The notes: generated from the letters alone by a model not told the origin. Shown: positions 27,637-37,349, counted from the first letter of the stretch. The stretch: DNA of 64,000 bases from Alicycliphilus denitrificans K601 (GCF_000204645.1 NC_015422.1:1877001-1941000); one strand, 5' to 3'. Translations and numbers: made by a program.

Positions 27637-27677
27637 AGGGGCAGGCGCCCTCCGATCTCTTCCATTGGAGGTTCGCC

Positions 27678-28172
27678 ATGTCTCTTGTCATCGCCGACTC
27701 CCGCCCGGAGTCGCTCACCCTGATCGCCGCCCAGCACGAAGACTGGATCATCCGGCAGGCCATCACCCTGCTGGAGAACCGCGTGTTCAAGGCCGGTCCA
27801 GCGCTGGGCAGTCCCGCCGCCGTGCGCGACTACCTGCGCCTGAAACTGGTCGCGGAGCCGAACGAAATCTTCGCCGTCGTGTTTCTCGACAACCAGCACC
27901 AGGTGCTCGCCTTCGAGCCGCTGTTCAAGGGCACGGTCGACCAGACTTCGGTGTATCCGAGGGTGGTGGTCCAGCGTGCGCTGGCGCTCAACGCTTCGGC
28001 GCTGATCCTGGCGCATCAGCATCCCTCGGGGAACACCGAGCCCTCGGCCGCTGATCGTGCGATCACCGAGCGGTTGAAGAGCGCCCTGGCCACCGTCGAT
28101 GCCCGGGTGCTGGATCACTTCATCGTCGGCAAGGGCAGCCCGTACTCGTTCGCCGAAGCCGGCTTGTTGTAG
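27678..28172 (+). CDS. radC: RadC-family JAB/MPN-domain protein
   Basis: A 164-aa protein with the JAMM metal-binding pattern: NEIF with Glu63, HQHPSGN with His113 and His115, and Asp126. Chromosomal RadC is longer; this is the short form common on ICEs and plasmids. GGAGG precedes ATG 27678 by 5 bases. In-frame upstream codons belong to the intergenic hairpin region and are unlikely. The role is unresolved, and despite the name, direct DNA repair is doubtful. Confidence 0.92.
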   Translation: MSLVIADSRPESLTLIAAQHEDWIIRQAITLLENRVFKAGPALGSPAAVRDYLRLKLVAEPNEIFAVVFLDNQHQVLAFEPLFKGTVDQTSVYPRVVVQRALALNASALILAHQHPSGNTEPSAADRAITERLKSALATVDARVLDHFIVGKGSPYSFAEAGLL

Positions 28173-28181
28173 TCCGCACCG

Positions 28182-28205
28182 CAGGCGTCCCTTCCGGGGC
28201 GCCTG
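28182..28205 (+). terminator. Hairpin terminator candidate after radC
   Basis: CAGGCGTCCC and GGGGCGCCTG pair with one mismatch around a TTCC loop, followed by TTCCTCTT. It lies 9 bp after the radC stop and would separate the tra operon from the methyltransferase cassette. Confidence 0.5.
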
Positions 28206-28394
28206 TTCCTCTTGCCCCTCTCCACAAGAACTGCCATGAACGGTTCCGGTTGCCACCTTGGCGATGCGTTCTGATGGTCACGATTTCGGAAGCTTGAAAG
28301 CTTGCGGGATACGCGGCTGAACCGGCCTTTATTTGTTGAGAGGCCCACCTTTACATGGCAGAATGTGCGTATTTTCTAGTTGCCAGCAACGCGA

Positions 28395-28871
28395 ATGTCT
28401 GCCGTCACCGCCATCCAGTACACTCAGGATCAGATGCGCACGCTAACCGGCGTGTCCGCCGAAACGGTGCGGCATTGGCGCAAGACCGTGCCCTACTTGG
28501 CGTCCAAGACCGGGAAGGCTGCCCGATTCACCTTCGCCGATCTCCTTGGCTTGGCCGTTACCAATGAGCTGGTCAGCTCATTGGGCGTGCACATCGCCAC
28601 CGTCAGCGTCGGCGTGGACGCGCTTTTTCGGTTGCTGAGCACCAGTGGCGCGTTGGCGCTGAATGGGTCTGTGGCGTTCGTGACGCCCACTTCGGCGAAC
28701 CTGTGCGATATCGGCCCCGAGGGGGTTGGGCCGGCGCCGGCCCAACCGACTCTCGTGATCCCGCTCGATCCGTTGATCATGCGGCTTCAGCAGCACATGC
28801 TGCCGATCGTCCCGACGCCGAGCCAGGCAGCGTTGCCGTTTCCACCCGAAGCTATCCGGAGTAGGGCGTGA
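28395..28871 (+). CDS. MerR-like HTH regulator of the methyltransferase cassette
   Basis: A 158-aa protein with an N-terminal MerR-type HTH: YTQDQMRTLTGVSAETVRHW, then RFTFADLLGLAVTNEL. The middle has a hydrophobic helix pair, and the tail is Pro-rich with no visible metal-binding cysteines. It is first in a three-gene cassette, and its stop overlaps the GTG start of the methyltransferase. It may regulate the cassette, or act as a specificity partner for the methyltransferase. ATG 28395 was chosen over an in-frame TTG at 28380. No clear ribosome-binding site is visible. Confidence 0.65.
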   Translation: MSAVTAIQYTQDQMRTLTGVSAETVRHWRKTVPYLASKTGKAARFTFADLLGLAVTNELVSSLGVHIATVSVGVDALFRLLSTSGALALNGSVAFVTPTSANLCDIGPEGVGPAPAQPTLVIPLDPLIMRLQQHMLPIVPTPSQAALPFPPEAIRSRA

Positions 28872-31831
28872 ACACTGCCACGCTGGAACAGGTGCTCGCC
28901 GCAACCGGCTACCTGCCGGACGGGCGACCCGCGCCCGGCCTTCGGTTGGGGGCTGAGGCGCAGTCCTCGCGCCACGGCCGCGTTTTTGTTCCGGACGCAT
29001 TGTGGCGCAGCGCGTCGTCGTTGACCGTCTACTTCAAGTTTGAGCAAAGCGCGCCTGCAGACGATCTGGTCAGCCAGTGGCGACGAGAGGTCTGGAACGA
29101 GGGGTTCGCGCCGTTGCTGTGGGTGATCTCGCCGCAGCGTATCGACCTGTACAACGGTTTCGGCACACCCGCGAAAGAAGGCGATGCCCAGAGACATTTG
29201 ATTCGGCGTTTCGAGAACATCGAAGCTTCGCTTCATGAACTGGACGAGTTGGCCGGCCGACTGGCGATCGAGACGGGCCAATTCTGGGCCCAGGTGCCGG
29301 CCATCGATCGCAAGACCAGCGTCGATCAGAAGCTCCTGTCTGACCTTGGATGTCTCGAACGCGATTTGGTCGCAGGCAATCTCGCGCGCGATGCGGCGCA
29401 GGCCTTGATTGGGCGCGTGATCTTCACCCAGTACCTGATTGACCGCGAGATCGTCAGTGCGGCGCGGTTGAAGCGGGTATGCGGCCGCACGGCGTTGCCG
29501 GCGATCCTGCGCGACCGGCCAGCGACCAGCAAGCTGTTCGCATGGCTGGCCCAGACCTTCAACGGCGATATGTTTCCGCCCTCGTCGGTGAAAACGACAC
29601 CAGCAGCTCACCATTTGACGCGGGTTGCGGAGTTCCTGGAGGCTGTCGATCCTGAAAGCGGGCAACTCAGCTTCTTCCCCTACCAGTTCGACGTGATTCC
29701 GGTCGAGCTCATCAGCTCGATCTACGAGCAGTTTGCACATGCTGAGCCGCAGACTGGAGGAAAGCGCACAGAAGCGTTGCGAAACGGCGTGCACTACACG
29801 CGACTGTCCGTCGTCTCGCTGGTCCTCGATGAGGTCATGGATGGTCTATCTGGACGGGAGTCGGTGCTGGATTTGACGTGCGGCTCCGGTGTCTTCCTGG
29901 TCGAAGCGCTGCGGCGCTTGGTTCATCTTCGCTCGCAAGGTCAGCCGCCCACGAGGGAGCTGATCCGCTCGACGCTCTACGGGCAGGTGTATGGCGTAGA
30001 CATTAGCGAAGCCGCGATTCGCGTCGCTGCGTTCAGCCTGTACCTGGCTGCGCTTGAGCTGGACCCTGACCCGCAACCACCGCAGTCCCTGAAGTTCCAG
30101 CCATTGATCGGCAGGACATTGCTCGTCGGTGACGCTCGTACTGTCGAACGTGATGGAGATGGCAAGGCCGTGCTGGCGACGCCGACAGGGCTGAAGCAGT
30201 TCGACCTTATCGTGGGCAATCCCCCTTGGAGCTTTAGGGGGCAGACAGGAACCGAAGCGCGGCGCAAGACCAGGGTTGCGGGCGTACCTGCGCAACCGCG
30301 CGGTGAAGGCTTGGATTTCGTGTTGCGAGCGGCGGAGTTCTCACATGAGAAGACCCGTTTCGGCATCATTCTTAGCGCGATGCCGTTCTTCAGCCGCAGC
30401 GGCACCGGCATGGCAGCAGCTCAGCATGTGATGCGAGCCGTGGCTCCGATCACCTTGGTAAATCTGTCCAATTTGTGCAGTTGGCTCTTCGCGACAGCGG
30501 CCATGCCCGCAGTGGTTCTCTTTGCCCGTCATCGACCGAAGCAGCGAACGGATCAGGTCACGGTCGTTCAGATCCCGTGGACGCCCAGCGGTGCAAGGAC
30601 TCATTCGTTCGAGGTGGCGCCGAGTGACGTCATCACTTTGACACTCGACGAGATCCAAGAACAGCCGTTGAAGCTCAAGGCAGCAGCCGTTGGCCGGCGC
30701 CGTGACCTCCTATTGCTGGATGACTTGACTTCGGCCCACAGAAATCTGGGCGAGCAACTCTCATTACTCGACACTACCTTCCAGGTTGGATTGATTCGCG
30801 GGGCCCCAGAGAATCAGACGCGCGATGCTCGCCCGCTAAAAGGATTGGATGTACTGCAAGTCAAAGACATGCAGCACTTCAACATTCCCGATGATTTGCC
30901 GACTTTCAGCCAATCGAAGGCACAATGGCCACGATCGCGGGAGATATATCAAGCCCCGCTTCTCATCGTGAAGGAAATGCTTCTGGGGAGTCCACGCGTC
31001 TTGGCGGCCGTCTCCGAGCGGGATCTCGTCTTCACGAACTCATACTTCGCAGTGTCTCTTCCGAGAGGGCACACGCGGACGGCACATTTGCTTGCCACCG
31101 TGTTGAGTTCTGCTTTTGCGACATGGTTCTTCTATCTGACCGCTGCAGAGTTTGGAATCTACAAGAGGAAGCTGCTGGCTCGCGACCTCAGCTTCCTACC
31201 GGTGCCTAATTTCACGAGCGCAGTGAAATCTGAGGCTGGCCAGCGCCTGCTGCAGATTGAGAAGAATCTGCGCGCCAACGGCACCGACGAGAGGGGATGG
31301 GCTGAACTGGACGAAGCTGTCTTCGATCTGTACGAACTGAACGATGCCGACCGAACTGTCATTCGAGACGGCCTCCTTCGCGCCGGGTGGCAATGGGAAA
31401 CCGGCCGCGAATCATCCGTGGAGCCATCGGACAGTCGTACTGAGGTCACGGCGTATGCCAAGACGTTCCTGTCCGTTATCGAGGATTGGCTTTCCGTTCG
31501 CAATAAGCGGCACATGCGCGCCGAAGTGCTCGACTTACCAAGCAGTTCGGCCTTGCGCGTCGTGCGCTTTGTCTTGGAAGAGGGGCCGGGTAATGCGAGC
31601 GTGAGCGTCATGGCACCACAAGGCGAATTGGGTGAAGTACTGGCACGTATCGGCAGGCGCCTGAAAGTCAAGATTGCGACCGCGCTCAGTGCAGAGCGAG
31701 AATTGCGAGTACACGGACGCAACGAAGTCGTGATCATCAAGCCAGCAGCGCGGCGCTACTGGATGGGCATAGCGGCACTGGAAGATGCCGATGCAGTGGT
31801 CGCGGAGAGCTTTTCAGGGGGCAAAGTTTGA
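28868..31831 (+). CDS. N6-adenine DNA methyltransferase, Eco57I/type IIG-like
   Basis: A 987-aa protein. Motif I VLDLTCGSGVFLVEAL lies at about residue 332, and motif IV GNPPW at about 450. The order I then IV is the gamma-class of type I/IIG enzymes. About 320 N-terminal residues precede the methylase core and look like the nuclease/linker region of type IIG enzymes, but I see no convincing D...ExK there. A C-terminal target-recognition region follows (AEFGIYKRKLLARDLSFLPV). GTG start overlaps the regulator stop, and the stop overlaps the TTG of the next gene. Base composition is visibly less GC-rich than the tra genes, which suggests separate acquisition. Confidence 0.88.
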   Translation: MNTATLEQVLAATGYLPDGRPAPGLRLGAEAQSSRHGRVFVPDALWRSASSLTVYFKFEQSAPADDLVSQWRREVWNEGFAPLLWVISPQRIDLYNGFGTPAKEGDAQRHLIRRFENIEASLHELDELAGRLAIETGQFWAQVPAIDRKTSVDQKLLSDLGCLERDLVAGNLARDAAQALIGRVIFTQYLIDREIVSAARLKRVCGRTALPAILRDRPATSKLFAWLAQTFNGDMFPPSSVKTTPAAHHLTRVAEFLEAVDPESGQLSFFPYQFDVIPVELISSIYEQFAHAEPQTGGKRTEALRNGVHYTRLSVVSLVLDEVMDGLSGRESVLDLTCGSGVFLVEALRRLVHLRSQGQPPTRELIRSTLYGQVYGVDISEAAIRVAAFSLYLAALELDPDPQPPQSLKFQPLIGRTLLVGDARTVERDGDGKAVLATPTGLKQFDLIVGNPPWSFRGQTGTEARRKTRVAGVPAQPRGEGLDFVLRAAEFSHEKTRFGIILSAMPFFSRSGTGMAAAQHVMRAVAPITLVNLSNLCSWLFATAAMPAVVLFARHRPKQRTDQVTVVQIPWTPSGARTHSFEVAPSDVITLTLDEIQEQPLKLKAAAVGRRRDLLLLDDLTSAHRNLGEQLSLLDTTFQVGLIRGAPENQTRDARPLKGLDVLQVKDMQHFNIPDDLPTFSQSKAQWPRSREIYQAPLLIVKEMLLGSPRVLAAVSERDLVFTNSYFAVSLPRGHTRTAHLLATVLSSAFATWFFYLTAAEFGIYKRKLLARDLSFLPVPNFTSAVKSEAGQRLLQIEKNLRANGTDERGWAELDEAVFDLYELNDADRTVIRDGLLRAGWQWETGRESSVEPSDSRTEVTAYAKTFLSVIEDWLSVRNKRHMRAEVLDLPSSSALRVVRFVLEEGPGNASVSVMAPQGELGEVLARIGRRLKVKIATALSAERELRVHGRNEVVIIKPAARRYWMGIAALEDADAVVAESFSGGKV

Positions 31832-32499
31832 GGATCCCCTATGAGACACCTCCTGCACTGGGCAGAGAGTTCATTGAACTTGAGCCCGAGGTTGTGGCGG
31901 TCATTCTGCTGACACTGGCCGCAGGTTGGCAGCGAGCATGCGCAGCCGAGGACGTGAATGCCAACGCTGGAGAGGTAATCATGACCGAGCGCCTGCGGGA
32001 CGGGATGCGCATTGCGCTGAAGAACTCCCCGTGGAAGCAGATCATGGTGCTGCCTGGCACGGAATCGCGATCTAAAAGCAACGTGATGCTGCCAGACGGA
32101 CGTACCGACATCCCGCTGGCGTTCGTCGAAATTTTCTTGCGCACGCAGGAGCATGATCCGCACGCGATCATCGAATGCAAACGAATCGCCGGGTCGGACA
32201 CTCACTTGTGTCGAGAGTACGTCGTCGAGGGCATGGATCGATTCATCCAGGAGAAGTACGGCGAGAACCATGCTATCGGCTTCATGGTGGGGTACGTTCT
32301 TGCCGGCGTTCCTTCGGAATCCGCGGATGGCGTCAACGCTTACTTGAGAAGAGTTTCGCGCTCGGTAGATCGCCTCGCCCCGAGCGACATCAGTGACGGG
32401 ACTTGGCAGAGCCTACACGCACGCTCCAAGCCGTCGATGCCGATTCGCTTACAGCATGCGTTTCTTGGGTTCGCGGGCACCTCAGCGTCCCGCACCTGA
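31828..32499 (+). CDS. Putative PD-(D/E)xK nuclease coupled to the methyltransferase
   Basis: A 223-aa protein I do not recognise as a named family. Residues 91-118 contain GRTDIPL and AIIECKRI: Asp94 and Glu116-x-Lys118 in a hydrophobic strand, the pattern of PD-(D/E)xK nucleases. TTG start 31828 overlaps the methyltransferase stop in TTGA, so it depends on upstream translation. Next to an adenine methyltransferase this suggests the restriction half of a restriction-modification or related defence module. The nuclease call is inference from one motif. Confidence 0.6.
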   Translation: MRIPYETPPALGREFIELEPEVVAVILLTLAAGWQRACAAEDVNANAGEVIMTERLRDGMRIALKNSPWKQIMVLPGTESRSKSNVMLPDGRTDIPLAFVEIFLRTQEHDPHAIIECKRIAGSDTHLCREYVVEGMDRFIQEKYGENHAIGFMVGYVLAGVPSESADGVNAYLRRVSRSVDRLAPSDISDGTWQSLHARSKPSMPIRLQHAFLGFAGTSASRT

Positions 32500-32550
32500 T
32501 CTTCGCCTCCGACAGGAGGCAATCACAACGCTCACAACGGCATAGGGTAT

Positions 32551-32578
32551 GAAACCGGCAGGGGCCGGATGCGGTTTC
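32551..32578 (+). terminator. Stem-loop terminator candidate after the methyltransferase cassette
   Basis: GAAACCG (32551-32557) pairs with CGGTTTC (32572-32578), with an inner CCGGC/GCCGG stem and a following TTTG. It lies 52 bp after the putative nuclease and before the resumed tra genes, so it would isolate the cassette. Confidence 0.45.
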
Positions 32579-32642
32579 TTTGTCGCGCTAGATCGGCACT
32601 TGAAGTCGACTGTGACTTTGATCGACTCCAAGGACGCCCGAT

Positions 32643-33086
32643 ATGCCGGCCCCCGTCTTCAAGGCTTCGCCCCGGCTGCCGACCATCAGCATTGCGCCCG
32701 GACTGTGGGCAGTGCTGTTCATGTTTACCCAGACTGCAGCAGCCGACGTGCTCGTCGTCACCGACAGCCGTCATCCGGTGCAGACTCCAGCCGGCGTGCG
32801 GATCATCGAGCTGGACCAGGCCACGCGCATCGAGGTCGAACTCGCCGCGCACCTACCGGCCGACCCGCAACAGGCTGCAGCCCTGGTGCGGCAGCGGTTG
32901 CATGACGGCGGCGAGGCCCTTCAACGCCGCATCGGCCACGCCTACCAAGGTGTCGCGGATGCCTGGGGACTGGGCATCGCCAAGATTCCCGCCGTGGTGG
33001 TCGATCGACGCTACGTGGTCTACGGCGAGCCCGACGTGCCCCGCGCCGTCGCGCGCATCAACGCCTACCGGAGCACGCAGCCATGA
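32643..33086 (+). CDS. TIGR03757-family ICE protein, TrbC-like fold
   Basis: A 147-aa exported protein with an N-terminal signal ending near TAAAD (residue 35). The domain has ADVLVVTDSRHPV and KIPAVVVDRRYVVYG, a thioredoxin-like pattern seen in TrbC/TraW-type proteins. It overlaps the next gene by 4 bp. It belongs to the second half of the tra region (TIGR03757-03756-03755). Confidence 0.85.
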   Translation: MPAPVFKASPRLPTISIAPGLWAVLFMFTQTAAADVLVVTDSRHPVQTPAGVRIIELDQATRIEVELAAHLPADPQQAAALVRQRLHDGGEALQRRIGHAYQGVADAWGLGIAKIPAVVVDRRYVVYGEPDVPRAVARINAYRSTQP

Positions 33087-34027
33087 GCCTCCTGCTGGCA
33101 TCCCGGCGCCTGCGCGCCACCGTCGCCTCGCTGCTGCTGAGCACGGCCACGTCGACGTTCGCCCTGGACACCGCCACCATCGTCTCGTCGGCGCTGTCCC
33201 CCGACTGCCTCGAATACCGCGTGGTCGGTATCTGCTACTGGCTGTACTGCACGCCCTTCGGCTGCTCGGTTCGCACTTCCGTCAAGGTGCGCCACTACGT
33301 CCCCGATGCGGTGGTGTCGAGCTACTCGAACACTGGCGAAAACCCGTGGCTGGAGGTCAGGGCGATGAGCATGCCCAACCCGACCGCCAAGGCTGGCGGT
33401 GACGGCACGACCAATCACGACAACGAGAACAACCTCGCCAAGTTCAAGAACGCCGATGTCATCGGCCATCCGGCCGCGCTGGTGTTCAGCCAGTTCGCCA
33501 GCGCCTCCGGCTACACCTGCGAAGGCGCTGGCACGGCCTTCATGCCGTATCTGCTGAGCACGCTCGACACGATCGCCTGGCGCTACAACATCCCGGAAGC
33601 GTTCTACCCCGAAGCGCTCATCCCCGGCCGGCGCGAAATCGGTACGCGCACCGGCCTGAACCTCTGGGGCAACGTGTATCCCCGCGGTGGCTTCCTGCAC
33701 CAGACCGACGACCACAAGAGCGGCGCCGTGGTCGCGCAGCGCGCGGGCGACATCGTGACGCGCCGCAACCAGATTCACGTGTATCAGCCCCTGCTGGCCA
33801 ACGCCCGCGACGGCTACTGGCCGGCCGGCGCGCTGATGGAGACCGACGCCTCGACGGGCAAGTGGCAGGAGCTGACGCCCACGCTCTCGAACAGTTGCGT
33901 GGTCTTCCCGCACAGCCGCACCCGCGTGCAGGCCCAGCAGGGCGACTACGCCTGGGCCTTGTGGCGGCCGTACTCCTGCTGCCGGCGCCGTGGCCAGGTC
34001 TTCCTCGGCAGCGTCGATTTCATGTGA
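33083..34027 (+). CDS. TIGR03756-family ICE protein, TraU-like
   Basis: A 314-aa exported protein. A signal peptide ends near residue 28 (STFA). Several cysteine pairs follow in CLEYRVVGICYWLYC and FGCSVR. This matches TraU of the F system, a periplasmic pilus-assembly protein. It overlaps TIGR03757 by 4 bp and precedes TIGR03755 by 10 bp. Confidence 0.88.
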   Translation: MSLLLASRRLRATVASLLLSTATSTFALDTATIVSSALSPDCLEYRVVGICYWLYCTPFGCSVRTSVKVRHYVPDAVVSSYSNTGENPWLEVRAMSMPNPTAKAGGDGTTNHDNENNLAKFKNADVIGHPAALVFSQFASASGYTCEGAGTAFMPYLLSTLDTIAWRYNIPEAFYPEALIPGRREIGTRTGLNLWGNVYPRGGFLHQTDDHKSGAVVAQRAGDIVTRRNQIHVYQPLLANARDGYWPAGALMETDASTGKWQELTPTLSNSCVVFPHSRTRVQAQQGDYAWALWRPYSCCRRRGQVFLGSVDFM

Positions 34028-34037
34028 GGAACCCACG

Positions 34038-35444
34038 ATGAACGCCTCCCTCCCTGACTTCCTGCACCGCGCGAAGTCGCCCCTGCGGGCCACGCTGCTC
34101 GTGGCGGCCATCACGCTGGTCGTCGGCGTCGCCTGGGCGCAGACCCGCATCGACCCCAATGGCGTGAACGTCAGTGGCAGCGTGATCGGCGACGACGTGC
34201 TCTACAGCATCGGCGGCGGCCGGGCCGTGTCGATGGGTGGTGCCGGCAACATGCAGAGCATCGGCGTCGGCGTCGGCTGGAACAGCAACCTGATCTGCGG
34301 CGACATGAGCATCACCACGACGCTGCAGAACCAGCTCAACGGCATCACCAACGGCTTCCAGACGATCATGAGCAACGTGATCCAGAACGCCACTGCCGCG
34401 GTGGCGTCACTCCCGGCGCTCATCATCCAGCGCGCCGACCCGGGCCTGTACAACCTGCTCACCAACGGCATCCTCCAGGCGCGCCTGGATTTCGACCGCT
34501 CGAAGATGACCTGCCGGGCCATCGCCAATCGCATGGCGGACATGGCCGGCGGCCAGGCCGGCTGGGACCAGCTCGCCGAAGGGATGGCGCTGCGGGATGC
34601 GGTCAGCAGCACCGATGCCGTCTCCGCCATCGAGCAGGCCGAGTCCAACAAGGGGAACAACGGCGTGCCCTGGGTCGGCGGCGGCAACGCGGGCGGCTCC
34701 GGCCAGAGTTCGATCAAGGTGGTCGGCGACGTGACGCGCGCGGGCTACAACCTGCTCAACGGGCGCAGCGCCACCGATACCTCGTCGATCGCGCGCAGCG
34801 CCTGCGGCAACCGCCTGACCTGCCAGACCTGGTCGTCGCCTGGCGCGGCCGCGGCCTTTGCGAACCGCGTGCTGGGCGAACGCGAGCAACGCACCTGCGA
34901 AAACTGCACGAAGACCCAGACCACGCCTGGCGTCGGGCTCACGCCAGTGATCCAGGAAGAGTACGAGACCAAGCTGCAGGTGTTGCAGGAACTGGTGACG
35001 GGCGCCCGGCCGACGACACTGGCCAATCTCGACGCGGCCGGCAGCAGCTCGCTGCCGATCACCCGCGGCGTGATCGAGGCCCTGCGTGACGAGCCCGACC
35101 AGGACGTGCTGGGCCGGCGTCTCGCGTCCGAGGCTGCGCTGTCCAGCGTGCTGGAGAAGGCCCTGCTGCTGCAACGCACGTTGCTGACCGGCAAGAAGGA
35201 GCCGAACGTCGCCGCCAACGAGCTCGCCGTGCAGGCGGTGGACCAGGAGAACAGCGCGCTGGAGCAGGAGATCAACAACCTCAAGACCGAGCTGGAGCTG
35301 CGCCGCACGCTGGCCGGCAACTCGGCGATGGCGATCATCCAGCGCCACAGTACCCGCGCTGCCGGCTCGCGCGGCGTCTTCGAGGGCGACACCACGCGCG
35401 ACCGTCTGCGGGAAGTCCAGAAGCCGCGGAGCGGTACGCCATGA
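34038..35444 (+). CDS. TIGR03755-family ICE protein, TraH-like
   Basis: A 468-aa exported protein. The signal peptide ends at VAWAQ (residue 35). It contains TCRAIANRMADMAGGQ and a cysteine pair TCENC near 290. A coiled-coil segment EQEINNLKTELELRRTL lies near 413-430. Position matches the TraH-like pilus assembly component. ATG 34038 follows an upstream stop by 10 bp. In-frame extension to 33990 was rejected because the signal peptide starts here. Confidence 0.87.
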   Translation: MNASLPDFLHRAKSPLRATLLVAAITLVVGVAWAQTRIDPNGVNVSGSVIGDDVLYSIGGGRAVSMGGAGNMQSIGVGVGWNSNLICGDMSITTTLQNQLNGITNGFQTIMSNVIQNATAAVASLPALIIQRADPGLYNLLTNGILQARLDFDRSKMTCRAIANRMADMAGGQAGWDQLAEGMALRDAVSSTDAVSAIEQAESNKGNNGVPWVGGGNAGGSGQSSIKVVGDVTRAGYNLLNGRSATDTSSIARSACGNRLTCQTWSSPGAAAAFANRVLGEREQRTCENCTKTQTTPGVGLTPVIQEEYETKLQVLQELVTGARPTTLANLDAAGSSSLPITRGVIEALRDEPDQDVLGRRLASEAALSSVLEKALLLQRTLLTGKKEPNVAANELAVQAVDQENSALEQEINNLKTELELRRTLAGNSAMAIIQRHSTRAAGSRGVFEGDTTRDRLREVQKPRSGTP

Positions 35445-35794
35445 GCCGGCTCGCCTGGCTGCGGCTGCCATGGCTGTTCAACCGCCGCGTCGGCGTGGCG
35501 CTGCTGTGGACCTTGCTGGTGGTCGCCGCCGCGGTGGCGGTGAACATCGCCGGCATCCACGTGGTCGGCGGCGTCGAGGGCTGGCAGCACTGGCTGCAGG
35601 CGCACGCCGGCCACTTCTTCGTGTGGCGTCTGTGCCTCTACGGAGCGACGGCTTACGGCTGGTGGTGGATGCGTCGGCGCCTGTTGCGGCGGGAGCCGTC
35701 CCGCGAGACGCATCAGCGCCTGCTGCGCACGGAGATCGCGGCCGTCATCGCCGTGGTCGCGCTGGAAGCCAGCCAGCTGCTGCGGCACGGCTGA
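35441..35794 (+). CDS. Hypothetical ICE membrane protein
   Basis: A 117-aa protein with three probable membrane helices (about residues 18-40, 55-75 and 94-112) and Arg-rich loops. It overlaps TIGR03755 by 4 bp and precedes traG by 15 bp, so it belongs to the tra operon. I know no function for it. Confidence 0.75.
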   Translation: MSRLAWLRLPWLFNRRVGVALLWTLLVVAAAVAVNIAGIHVVGGVEGWQHWLQAHAGHFFVWRLCLYGATAYGWWWMRRRLLRREPSRETHQRLLRTEIAAVIAVVALEASQLLRHG

Positions 35795-35809
35795 GACCGG
35801 GAGGCAGGC

Positions 35810-37333
35810 ATGACGCTCTACACCACGGACTACTTGGAGTATTACCTGACCCTGGTGGCTTGGGTGGTCAACAACGGCATCTGGAGCATCCTCGTGGCCA
35901 GCGGCGTGTTCGCGCTGCCGTTCGTGGCCATCGTGATCCAGGAATGGCTCAAGGCCCGCAGCGAAGGTGCGGACGAGGGCAACAAGGGCGTGCTGTCGTC
36001 GATGCGCATCGAGAACCGGGTGTGGGTGGCGATCGTGGTCATCATGTTCGCCGGCATCCCGTTCATCCCGGTGGATCTCGCCACGATCAGGTTCGACACC
36101 ACGCGCTCCGCGCAATGCCAGGTCAGTGTCCCGCTGCCCAACGACACGGGCTGGTCCAACGTCTACACGGCGCTCAACGACCAGAGCGCGCTGGTGCCGG
36201 TGTGGTGGTTCTTCATACACGCGCTGTCGAAAGCCGTGACGGGCTCCGCGGTGGCGGCGATTCCCTGCGGCACGGACCTGCGTCAGATTCGCATGGATGT
36301 GGATGCCACGCGCATCGACGATCCGGTGCTGGCACAGGAGGTCGCCGACTTCACGCACGACTGCTACGGGCCGTCGCGCGCCAGGCTGTTCATGAACCGG
36401 CCGACGCTCTCCGACGAGCAAATGAACGACGTCACCTGGATCGGGTCGAGTTACTTCCTCGACACGCCCGGCTTCTATGACACCTATCGCGCCAAGACCC
36501 CACGCACGGCCTGGCCCTACGACGCGACCCGCGATGCAGGGTTGGCACAGGTGGACAGCGGCGGCGGCTATCCGTCCTGCCGGCAGTGGTGGGCCGATGG
36601 CGGCCAGGGACTGCGCAGCCGGCTGCTGGCACAGGTCGACCCGGACCTACTGACCCGCATCGGGCGCTGGGCGGGCTTCCTGTCGCAGAGCGAGGTCAAT
36701 GACTCGGTGATCCGCGCCGTGGTCTCACCGCGACAGCAGAAGATGAACCAGGGCGCCGTCTACACCGACTACGGTGGCCAGATCGACAAGACGCTGCCGA
36801 ACGTTGTCACGCGCGGCGCAAGCGACCTGGGGTTGACCGTCGGCTCGCTGGCCTTCTTTCCCGCGATGGACGTGGTGCGCCAGGCGCTGCCGATGGTGCT
36901 GACGATGCTCAAGATGGCGCTCGTCATCTGCATCCCGCTGGTGCTGCTGATCGGCACCTACGACCTGAAGACGGTGGTGACGGTGAGCTGCGTCCAGTTC
37001 GCGCTGTTCTTCGTGGACTTCTGGTTCCAGCTCGCGCGCTGGATCGACAGCACGATCCTGGACGCGCTCTACGGCTGGGGGTTTGGCGCGGACAGGCCGC
37101 ACACGAACTTCGATCCGTTGATCGGTTTGAACAACGCCTTTGGCGACATGCTCCTTAACTTCGTCATGGCGATGATGTTCATCGTGCTACCGGGTTTCTG
37201 GGTAGCTGCGCTCGCGTGGGTTGGTGTCCGCGTAGGCAACATTTCGCAGATGCTCGCAGCAGCCACCGATGGCGCCAAATCTGCGGGAGGCAAAGGCGCT
37301 GACCTTGCAATCAAAGCAGCGAAGGCGAAGTAG
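35810..37333 (+). CDS. traG: Conjugal transfer protein TraG, N-terminal-domain family
   Basis: A 507-aa inner-membrane protein with hydrophobic segments at about residues 15-45, 65-85, 350-400 and 445-475. It resembles the N-terminal TraG domain used in pilus assembly and mating-pair stabilisation. The C-terminus has VGNISQMLAAATDGAKSAGG. The long C-terminal part of F TraG is absent, which is normal for ICEs. It is last in this tra transcript, facing a convergent DUF3742 gene. Confidence 0.87.
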   Translation: MTLYTTDYLEYYLTLVAWVVNNGIWSILVASGVFALPFVAIVIQEWLKARSEGADEGNKGVLSSMRIENRVWVAIVVIMFAGIPFIPVDLATIRFDTTRSAQCQVSVPLPNDTGWSNVYTALNDQSALVPVWWFFIHALSKAVTGSAVAAIPCGTDLRQIRMDVDATRIDDPVLAQEVADFTHDCYGPSRARLFMNRPTLSDEQMNDVTWIGSSYFLDTPGFYDTYRAKTPRTAWPYDATRDAGLAQVDSGGGYPSCRQWWADGGQGLRSRLLAQVDPDLLTRIGRWAGFLSQSEVNDSVIRAVVSPRQQKMNQGAVYTDYGGQIDKTLPNVVTRGASDLGLTVGSLAFFPAMDVVRQALPMVLTMLKMALVICIPLVLLIGTYDLKTVVTVSCVQFALFFVDFWFQLARWIDSTILDALYGWGFGADRPHTNFDPLIGLNNAFGDMLLNFVMAMMFIVLPGFWVAALAWVGVRVGNISQMLAAATDGAKSAGGKGADLAIKAAKAK

Positions 37334-37349
37334 CGCCGAGAGTGGCGAG

